Assembly: GCA_034716535.1 (NCBI GenBank)
Contig: JAYEJW010000518.1
Coordinates: 1-7,467, forward strand
DNA from: JAYEJW01 sp034716535
Lineage (GTDB): Bacteria; Pseudomonadota; Gammaproteobacteria; Chromatiales; Chromatiaceae
Length of the DNA: 7,467 bases
Direction: 5' to 3'
In this document: positions 1 through 4,750 of the stretch, piece after piece
How the letters are laid out: each line of letters starts with the position of its first letter
Position numbering within the stretch: the stretch's first letter is position 1
Program-made: the position numbers and the translations under genes
The notes under the pieces: model-generated
Told to the model about the DNA's origin: nothing
Database searches by the model: none
Seen by the model: the letters and a program-made list of their open reading frames with translations, nothing else

Positions 1-118
1 TGGCTGACCGCGTTGAAGACCTCGAGTGACTGGCCATCAAAGGGATGGTGCGAGCGCAGCACGGTGACCCGCTCGGGGTAGCCGTCTAGGTGGTGGTGAT
101 GGGTATTGTGTCGTGTAG
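1..118 (-). pseudogene. Partial open frame, fragment of a small mobile-element-associated protein (DUF5372-like)
   Basis: Read on the minus strand, the frame whose codons begin at 101, 98 and so on down to the left edge is open. It reads a run of four His, then LDGYPERVTVLRSHHPFDGQ, then SLEVFNAVS. The HHPFDGxSLEV pattern resembles the N-terminal part of small proteins (DUF5372-like) often found beside transposases and group II introns; this is recalled similarity, not a search. No ATG, GTG or TTG is seen just upstream in this frame. The similarity gives way around 110-118 to reverse-transcriptase coding sequence on the other strand, so the fragment appears cut at its N-terminus by a junction and by the window edge at its C-terminus. 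It may be a chance open frame. Confidence 0.35.
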
Positions 119-874
119 TCCTTCGACCGAATTCCGCATCAGCCCCTGTTGAACCTGGTCCGGCGACGGATCAGCGATCCACGGATGATCAAGCTCATCA
201 AGGGATGGCTGGAGGCGGGCGTCATGGACGAAGGTGTTCACATCCCATCGGACGGCGTCGGTGCACCTCAGGGGTCGGTGATTTCACCCCTGTTGTCGAA
301 TATCTACCTGCACGCCTTCGACAAGATGTGGGCGCAGTCGGCCCTACCCGGAACCCTGGTCAGATATTGCGATGACTTCGTCATCTTGCTGCACCCCAAG
401 AGCGACCGCCAGTGGACACTGCAGCAGGTACGCGGGATGCTGGGCCGTCTCGGCCTGGAGCTGCATCCGCAGAAGACCCGTGTCGTCGAGGCCAAAGACG
501 GATTCGACTTCTTGGGTGTCCACATCCGGCTGTGCCGGGTGCGCAAGCCCAAGGCGAAGCTCAAGTACAGCGCCAGAATCTGGCCCTCCAAGCAATCAGT
601 GCAGCGGATAAAGCAGAAGGTGAGAGACGTCATCGGACGACGTTATGGCAGGACGCTGGCGGAGATGATCAAAGAGCTCAACCCCGTCCTGCGGGGCTGG
701 AGCAACTACCATCTTCGGGCGCGCGGGGAACGCAGGCGCCTACGGAAACTCAATCGCTTCGTGCGCGAGCGGCTACGAATCTTCCTGAAGCGGAAGTATA
801 GCGACCCGACGAGGGGGACGCGGAGACTCCACGGCAACCTACTGGCCCGGCTGGGTTTATTCCAGCTCGCCTGA
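119..874 (+). pseudogene. ltrA: Group II intron reverse transcriptase/maturase, C-terminal half
   Basis: In intact introns this protein reverse-transcribes the intron RNA and, through its X (maturase) domain, helps it splice. Homology begins upstream of the first usable start (TTG at 149): codons 119-148 already read SFDRIPHQPL, as expected in RT motif 1, but an in-frame TAG stands at 116-118. Counting from 149, one sees the GAPQGSVISPLLSN motif (residues 38-51), the catalytic RYCDDFV box (72-78, YCDD in place of the commoner YADD), GFDFLG (118-123), and the maturase signature LNPVLRGWSNYH with a basic C-terminal tail. There is no HNH endonuclease domain, as in group IIC-type proteins. About 250 residues remain of the usual 400 or more, so the N-terminal fingers and the first catalytic Asp region are lost. 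It is a remnant and probably inactive. Confidence 0.85.
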
Positions 875-930
875 GCGCTATGCTGCAACGACAAAGGTTA
901 CTGATAAGCACACGGGGAAGGTCATCGGAA

Positions 931-961
931 AGCCGTAACGGGGAGAACCCGACTTACGGTT
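931..961 (+). ncRNA. Group II intron domain V
   Basis: Catalytic core hairpin of the ribozyme. The lower helix pairs AGCCGTAA (931-938) with TTACGGTT (954-961), including one G-U pair. A two-base bulge, AC at 952-953, sits on the 3' strand as the family requires. The upper helix pairs CGGG (939-942) with CCCG (948-951) around a GAGAA loop. The AGC triad is at 931-933. It is followed by GACGAGGGG, the usual link to domain VI. The placement 57 bases after the maturase stop is normal. Confidence 0.8.
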
Positions 962-983
962 TGACGAGGGGACTGAGGGAAAC

Positions 984-1078
984 GAACCGCTATATTGGGC
1001 ATCTGGCCAGATGCTTGAAGAACATTGGCAGGTATCCATTACCGAATTCGCCAATACAGCGACCGCGCACCGAGGTTC
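984..1078 (+). other. Enlarged, branched domain VI-like region of the group II intron
   Basis: Domain VI normally follows domain V at once as one short stem of about 35-45 bases ending near CTACTCTAC. Here the interval is about 120 bases. GAACC (984-988) can pair with GGTTC (1074-1078) to close a multibranch structure. Inside are a perfect palindrome GCATCTGGCCAGATGC (999-1014) and a hairpin built from ATTGGC/GCCAAT (1024-1029 with 1050-1055) plus an inner GGTA/TACC (1031-1034 with 1040-1043). It could be a real domain VI variant, or an ordinary one carrying an insertion. Both readings are inference from base pairing. Confidence 0.4.
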
Positions 1079-1087
1079 TACTCTACT

Positions 1088-1442
1088 AGCGTGCTTTCGA
1101 TGTTGACAACCATTCTCCGCCCTTTGCTCGCTACTCGGCGTGTCGCGTTTCTCCTCGTGAAATCCGGCGGGTACGTCCTATGCCGCCGGGGACTCGGGGA
1201 ATGGCGACAACCTTGTTTGTGCCGCAGCCGCCCTGCAGTCGCAGCGGGGACTCGACAAAACACCAGCCGAGCCCCACAGCGCCCACAAATGGCTGGACGG
1301 GGTGTCGCATGCCCTTACAGATTCTCTGCGCTGGCTCCGGGATACAATATCCCCTGCGCCACCACGACAATCCGTACGGGCTCGACCCCTACCGCGGACT
1401 ACCGGCCTTTGCTCAGCTCTCCATGGCCGGCAGCGGTTGTGC
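1088..1442. other. Gene-free stretch, decayed or unrecognised
   Basis: I recognise no intact gene on either strand. The plus frame of the integrase remnant that follows stays open leftwards to a TGA in the 1150s and reads a plausible but unfamiliar sequence (for example AHKWLDGVSHALTDSLRWLR near 1285-1342), which may be a decayed upstream protein. Two small inverted repeats are visible: CCGGCGG/CCGCCGG (1164-1170 and 1183-1189) and GGGATA-CAA-TATCCC (1339-1353). Neither is followed by a T-run, so I do not call a terminator. Confidence 0.5.
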
Positions 1443-1545
1443 GGTCTCTTCCGAAGCCGCGCCGTGCTCCACATGGAGATCCTCGCGCTGCGCCAGCAAC
1501 TGGCCATGGTCACGCACAGAAATCCCAAGCGGCTCCGTTTCCGGC
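1443..1545 (+). pseudogene. N-terminal remnant of an integrase-core (DDE) transposase
   Basis: The plus-strand frame beginning at 1302 contains LFRSRAVLHMEILALRQQLA followed by MVTHRNPKRLRFRRIALF. This matches the well-known N-terminal region of IS481/IS3-like integrase-core transposases (pattern LQLEILALRQQLAVL...RPRLTRADRLFW). No catalytic domain follows. After about 1545 the frame runs antisense through the Rpn-like pseudogene, so the transposase is cut off after roughly 35 recognisable residues. The remnant marks an old insertion or recombination that also removed the C-terminal part of the Rpn-like gene. The left limit is approximate. It has no likely function. Confidence 0.6.
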
Positions 1546-1786
1546 GGATCGCTCTGTTCCTCGACGACGAACAGCAGGGCCTCGCGCCGCCCGTCCGGCC
1601 ACTCGACAAGCAACGGGACGTCCAGCTCGCGAAAGCGCACCCCCAGCCGCTTCTTGAGCTGCTCCTGGCGCACCGGGAGGATCTTGGCGTCCGGGAGCCC
1701 ATCGCCGGCGTCGTCTGGGGCGAAGAACGCGAGGCCTGGTGTGGATAGTCCAGGATCAGGTTCTTGAAATTCTGGTCGTGGTTCAT
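1545..1786 (-). pseudogene. Rpn-like / PD-(D/E)XK nuclease family gene, N-terminal part, frameshifted
   Basis: The ATG at 1786 starts MNHDQNFKNLILDYPHQA, the typical N-terminus of a family of Rpn-like (recombination-promoting nuclease / putative transposase, DUF4351-associated) proteins. Near 1733 the homology moves to the next minus frame and goes on as LAFFAPDDAGDGLPDAKILP, then RQEQLKKRLGVRFRELDVPL, then LVEWPDGRREALLFVVEEQS. One lost base therefore broke the gene. Homology ends at about 1545, exactly where the integrase remnant on the other strand begins. Only about 80 of an expected 250-300 residues remain. The VEWPDGRREALLFVVEE segment is the part where this fold carries its catalytic Asp and Glu/Gln-x-Lys-like core. 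The family name comes from recall of the conserved N-terminus. Confidence 0.68.
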
Positions 1787-1842
1787 GCGGGGATCTTAAC
1801 TCCGATCCGCGCGCGCGACGGACCGCACCAGGGCCGCTCTAT

Positions 1843-2133
1843 CTAGTCTTTTCGGACTGACATTACCCGCTCGCGCAGCTCCTTGCCTGGCTTGAAATGA
1901 GGGACATACCTGCCGGGCAGCGCAACGGACTCACCGGTCTTGGGATTGCGCCCGATTCGCGGCGAACGGAATTGCAGGATGAAGCTGCCAAAACCCCGGA
2001 TCTCGATCCGCTCACCTGCCGCGAGCGCCTCGCTCATGCTCTCCAGCATGGTCTTTACGGCCAACTCCACATCGCGTTCGCTCAGCTGATTCTGTCCGCT
2101 TGCGAGGAGCTCGATCAGGTCTGTCCGTGTCAT
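1843..2133 (-). CDS. ihfB: Integration host factor subunit beta
   Basis: IHF-beta pairs with IHF-alpha to form a nucleoid protein that binds specific sites and bends DNA sharply, acting in recombination, transcription and replication. The 96-residue product follows the E. coli protein along its length: MTRTDLIELL at the start, GERIEIRGFGSF in the middle, the beta-arm with RxPRIGRNPKTGESVALPG including the DNA-intercalating Pro, and YVPHFKPGKELRERV at the end. The YVPHF and ALPGR forms favour the beta over the alpha subunit. I prefer the ATG at 2133 because the AAGAG ribosome-binding site lies 8 bases before it; the ATG at 2139 would add Met-Gly but leaves only 2 bases. The gene is usually found just downstream of rpsA. 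Here the upstream side is an IS6-family element about 90 bases away and the downstream side is pseudogene debris, so it stands alone. It looks intact. Confidence 0.95.
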   Translation of the reverse strand: MTRTDLIELLASGQNQLSERDVELAVKTMLESMSEALAAGERIEIRGFGSFILQFRSPRIGRNPKTGESVALPGRYVPHFKPGKELRERVMSVRKD

Positions 2134-2141
2134 GCCCATTA

Positions 2142-2146
2142 CTCTT
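2142..2146 (-). promoter_or_regulatory. Ribosome binding site of ihfB
   Basis: Minus-strand AAGAG lies 8 bases before the ATG at 2133 and only 2 bases before the ATG at 2139, which decides the start. No convincing -35/-10 pair is seen between here and the IS boundary at 2229. Confidence 0.5.
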
Positions 2147-2170
2147 GCTGTTAGAAGGGTACGATTCTGA

Positions 2171-2992
2171 GTGTATCTTATTGTTTGGGAGAGAGTATCT
2201 GAGTGTGGTGAACTCCGGCCGTTTTGTTGGCTCTGTTGCGTTGGCGGACGGCCCTTCGGTTCCGGTGTAAGCTACGCTGGTAACGGGGATAGCGCTGCAT
2301 GGGTTCACATCATCGACTTCAGAGGACATCGCTTCGCGAGAGACATCATTCTGATCTGCGTGCGCTGGTACCTGGCCTACCCGCTCAGCTACCGGAACCT
2401 CGAAGAGATGATGGCAGAGCGGGGCGTGCAGGTGAACCATACAAACATCTACCGTTGGGTCCAGAAGTTTACGCCGAAACTCGAGGCGGAGTTCCGCCGC
2501 TCAGGCAGCAAGCGCTCCGTCGGCACGAGCTGGCGGATGGACGAAACCTACATCAAGGTCAACGGTCAGTGGAAGTATTTGTACCGCGCTGTTGACAAGG
2601 CAGGGCAGAGCGTTGACTTCCTGCTGACGGCGCACCGTGACAAGAAAGCCGCTCTGCGGTTCTTTCGCAAAGCGCTCGGTCAGCATGGTCTCCCAGAGAA
2701 AATCACGCTTGACAAAAGCGGGGCCAACACGGCGGCCTTGGAGGCGCTTCAAGAGGAGACTGGCGCGAAGATTGAGATCCGTCAGAACAAGTATCTGAAC
2801 AATCGAGTGGAGCAGGATCATCGAGCGGTGAAACGGATCGTTCGTCCGATGCTTGGCTTCAAGTCCTTCTGGTCGGCTCGCCGCACGCTGGCAGGAATCG
2901 AGCTTATGCACATGCTCAAGAAAGACCAGATGATCGCAGGCGACGGACAGGCGTTGTCCGCTGCGGAGCAGTTCTATTCGTTGGCAGCCTAA
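2171..2992 (+). CDS. IS6-family transposase (start codon apparently displaced)
   Basis: DDE transposase that carries out the copy-in transposition of the surrounding element. Counting from the GTG at 2171, IS6-like sequence begins at about residue 49: DFRGHRFARDIILICVRWYL, the SYRNLEEMMAERGV helix-turn-helix and IYRWVQKF. The catalytic triad is complete: D124 (RMDETYIKV), D181 (LDKSGANTAA) and E214 (NNRVEQDHR). The end HMLKKDQM..GQALSAAEQFY is family-like, and about 225 residues is the normal core length. The start is odd. The GTG at 2171 lies outside the element, and no ATG, GTG or TTG occurs in frame between the left repeat and the conserved core. An ATG at 2299, with GGGGAT about 8 bases before it, is one base out of frame. 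Removing one G from the GGG at 2301-2303 would give MVHIIDFRGHRF. The simplest reading is a one-base insertion, or a sequencing error, at the start of an otherwise intact gene. Confidence 0.85.
   Translation: MYLIVWERVSECGELRPFCWLCCVGGRPFGSGVSYAGNGDSAAWVHIIDFRGHRFARDIILICVRWYLAYPLSYRNLEEMMAERGVQVNHTNIYRWVQKFTPKLEAEFRRSGSKRSVGTSWRMDETYIKVNGQWKYLYRAVDKAGQSVDFLLTAHRDKKAALRFFRKALGQHGLPEKITLDKSGANTAALEALQEETGAKIEIRQNKYLNNRVEQDHRAVKRIVRPMLGFKSFWSARRTLAGIELMHMLKKDQMIAGDGQALSAAEQFYSLAA
2229..2243 (+). repeat. Left terminal inverted repeat of the IS6-family element
   Basis: GGCTCTGTTGCGTTG pairs with the right repeat at 3031-3045 with a single mismatch at the third base. Similarity ends right after position 15. 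Confidence 0.85.
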
Positions 2993-3030
2993 TTGCGCCC
3001 GCAGGTGGTTTTATCCTGCCTGTCGGGAAT

Positions 3031-3045
3031 CAACGCAACAGAACC
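3031..3045 (-). repeat. Right terminal inverted repeat of the IS6-family element
   Basis: The reverse complement reads GGTTCTGTTGCGTTG, the partner of 2229-2243. It lies 38 bases after the transposase stop codon. Confidence 0.85.
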
Positions 3046-3063
3046 GGTTTTGAACACTCTCTC

Positions 3064-3957
3064 TCACATTTTGCACAACCCTCTACCACTCAGTGAATTA
3101 CGGACAGCGCAAGCGGCTCGAAAGCGGGCATGTACCGCCGTTGGTGGATCGATTCCCAGTTCAGCCAGTCGTCGGACAGCCAGCACAGCGTGTGAGGGGC
3201 GCCGCGTGGGGTCCTCCTTCTCCACAAACTCACAGCGCTCTGCACCGTGTGCGCGCGCGATGAGCCCGGCCCACTCGCGCGGTCCGATCGACTCTTGCGC
3301 CGCCACGTGGACAACTCCGCGCACCTCGCGTTGGATGAGACGAGCGATAATCTGGGCTGCTTCGCCGACCTCGGTCGGGGTTAGCGTTTCGCGATCGTTG
3401 ATGGCAATTGGCTCGTCGCGGGCGAGGGCCGTCAGTGTTGCACCAACCAGGCCCTTGTCGTGTGCGCGAGCGGGCATGCGGTACAACGTTGGAATGCGGA
3501 CGATGAGGTTCTTGGGCGTGTCGGCCGTTGCCCGTTCGCCCATCCACTTGGTCATGCCGTACGTCTGCAGCGGTCTTGGCGCGTCGCCCTCGTCGTACGG
3601 TTGTGAACTGTCGCCTGGAAAGACGTACTGGGTCGAGATGAAGACCAGCTTGACGCGTCGGGTCGCACAGGCGGCAGCCAGGTTGAAGGTGCCCATTGCG
3701 TTGACCCGCCACGCCGCTGATGGATCCTGCTCACAAGCGCGAGCACTGGTCATCGCGGCGCCGTGAACGCAGATCGATGGCGCAACCGAATCGAGGGCTA
3801 ATGCAACCGAAGAAGGATCATCGACGTTCAGAGGAATCGACCGGTGGGAATGCAGGTCCCTCTGGTGTGTGCCGGCAACCACGGGCGCGACCATCGTGAG
3901 CTCGCCAGTGAGCGCGGAGCCCAGAAGGCCCGATGCTCCTGTGAGGAGGATGGTCAT
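3064..3957 (-). CDS. RmlD-like NAD(P)-dependent sugar reductase/epimerase (extended SDR)
   Basis: An extended short-chain dehydrogenase of 297 residues, closest in pattern to dTDP-4-dehydrorhamnose reductase (RmlD), which reduces a 4-keto nucleotide sugar. MTILLTGASGLLGSAL gives the N-terminal Rossmann GxxGxxG (G7, G10, G13). CVHGAAMTSARACEQDP and WRVNAMGTFNLAAACA (about 63-97) follow RmlD. FISTQYVFPGDSSQPYDEGD (107-126) supplies the Ser region, and YGMTKWMGE (133-141) holds the catalytic YxxxK (Y133, K137). It starts 26 bases after the preceding gene's stop, with GAGG 5 bases before the ATG, so it is the last gene of the operon. The stop lies only 19 bases from the IS6 element, and the last dozen residues (RNSLSGRGLCKM) look unlike family ends, so the C-terminus may have been altered by the insertion. 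The substrate is unknown; no rmlA, rmlB or rmlC is in view. Confidence 0.85.
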   Translation of the reverse strand: MTILLTGASGLLGSALTGELTMVAPVVAGTHQRDLHSHRSIPLNVDDPSSVALALDSVAPSICVHGAAMTSARACEQDPSAAWRVNAMGTFNLAAACATRRVKLVFISTQYVFPGDSSQPYDEGDAPRPLQTYGMTKWMGERATADTPKNLIVRIPTLYRMPARAHDKGLVGATLTALARDEPIAINDRETLTPTEVGEAAQIIARLIQREVRGVVHVAAQESIGPREWAGLIARAHGAERCEFVEKEDPTRRPSHAVLAVRRLAELGIDPPTAVHARFRAACAVRNSLSGRGLCKM

Positions 3958-3983
3958 GCCCGCCTCGTCCTGCGCGGTCGAGG

Positions 3984-4745
3984 CTAGCGCCAGGACTCAG
4001 CGTTGTCGAGCGGCTGGAAACCCAGGGTGCGCTGCGCGTCCTGGTTGTCCCAGATGTTCCAAGTGTTCTCTGAAACGCCGTAGAAAATGCCAAACTTCAA
4101 TCCTTCATCAGCCTCGATGCAACATTTGACGAGTGTCGCGAAGTCACGATGTGAGAGGAACTTGGCGAAATGGCGCGGCTTGGACGGCTTATCCTCCGCC
4201 TTTACGGTGCCGATTCGCAGGCAAATCGTCGACAGGCCGAACTCATCCGAGTAATACCGGCAGGCGGCTTCGCCGAAGGCTTTGCCAACCGCATACGGGG
4301 ATTCCGGACGCAGCGGGTGATTCAGAGAGAGTCGCTCGAAGTTCCCCGGGGTGATGCCCTCGTAGTTGCCGGCAATGATGGACTTGTACGGCTCGTCCTT
4401 CTCGTGGCCCATCACGACGTAGTTTGAGCTGGCGAAGATCAAACGCTTCGCACCGACCCGACGAGCCGCTTCGAGAGCGTTCCTGGTGGCGACAATGTTG
4501 TTGTCGATAACCTCGTTCCAGGGCACGTCGGAACCCGGGGTCGCCGCCAGATCGATGACGACGTCGCAGCCGTCGAAAGCTTTCACGACAGCGTCGAGGT
4601 CTTGCATGGCGATCTGTTGCTGCTGCGAGTGTTCGCAGGCGGCTTTGTCGATCGATAAGAGGTCGTAGTCATCGGCGAGCTTCTCGCGAAGCACGCTACC
4701 CAGTAGACCTGCTGATCCGGTAATGGCGATTAGTCGACGATTCAT
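3984..4745 (-). CDS. NAD-dependent epimerase/dehydratase, uronate-dehydrogenase-like SDR
   Basis: An extended SDR of 253 residues acting on a sugar or sugar acid. MNRRLIAITGSAGLLGSVLR carries the NAD-binding GxxGxxG (G10, G13, G16). VVIDLAATPGSDVPWNEVID (62-81), the Ser-bearing FASSNYVVMGHEK (104-116) and PYAVGKAFGEA (150-160; catalytic Y151 and K155) follow. The ending FYGVSENTWNIWDNQDAQRT with LGFQPLDNAE strongly recalls uronate dehydrogenases, which oxidise glucuronate or galacturonate to the lactone and are of similar length. I chose the ATG at 4745 because GGAGG lies 10 bases before it. The ATG at 4754 would overlap the upstream TGA as ATGA but leaves just 1 base after GGAGG. Either way it is translationally coupled to the transketolase. 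A 4-epimerase or reductase role on an activated sugar is an alternative. Confidence 0.87.
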   Translation of the reverse strand: MNRRLIAITGSAGLLGSVLREKLADDYDLLSIDKAACEHSQQQQIAMQDLDAVVKAFDGCDVVIDLAATPGSDVPWNEVIDNNIVATRNALEAARRVGAKRLIFASSNYVVMGHEKDEPYKSIIAGNYEGITPGNFERLSLNHPLRPESPYAVGKAFGEAACRYYSDEFGLSTICLRIGTVKAEDKPSKPRHFAKFLSHRDFATLVKCCIEADEGLKFGIFYGVSENTWNIWDNQDAQRTLGFQPLDNAESWR

Positions 4746-4750
4746 CTCTC

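Larger units (their letters stand above)
119..1087 (+). mobile_element. 5'-truncated group II intron (RT-coding part, domain V, 3' end)
   Basis: This is the 3' part of a bacterial group II retrointron. It holds the second half of the intron-encoded reverse transcriptase/maturase, then a domain V hairpin with the AGC catalytic triad, and a 3' end of the TTCTACTCTACT type usual in bacterial introns that lack an endonuclease domain. Domains I-III of the ribozyme and the first half of the protein are missing on the left, where the sequence changes to an unrelated minus-strand frame. The element therefore cannot splice or move by itself. The exact 3' boundary is uncertain by a few bases (about 1085-1088). 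Confidence 0.72.
2229..3045 (+). mobile_element. IS6-family insertion sequence
   Basis: An 817-bp element with one transposase gene, a normal size for the IS6 (IS26) family. The ends are GGCTCTGTTGCGTTG on the left and, in reverse complement, GGTTCTGTTGCGTTG on the right; they match at 14 of 15 bases and resemble the family's GGCACTGTTGCAAA-type ends. Members move by copy-in cointegrate formation and normally leave an 8-bp target duplication. The directly flanking octamers (2221-2228 GTTTTGTT and 3046-3053 GGTTTTGA) are not an aligned direct repeat, although both hold GTTTTG. The flanks may therefore have been reshuffled after insertion. Confidence 0.88.

Noticed and set aside
1164..1189. CCGGCGG/CCGCCGG inverted repeat
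   Set aside because: Seven GC-only pairs with a 12-base loop in GC-rich DNA and no T-run; likely chance.
1025..1657. Plus-strand open frame of 210 codons across the intron end and pseudogene region
   Set aside because: It crosses the intron 3' end and two unrelated remnants, and the Arg/Pro/Ala-rich translation is typical of a wrong frame in GC-rich DNA.
2999..3020. GCAGG...CCTGC inverted repeat after the transposase stop, possible terminator
   Set aside because: The stem is only 5 pairs with a 9-base loop and no T-run after it.
2993..3766. Plus-strand open frame of 257 codons opposite the RmlD-like gene
   Set aside because: It is antisense to a gene with complete SDR motifs and begins inside the IS element; the sequence is low in recognisable features.
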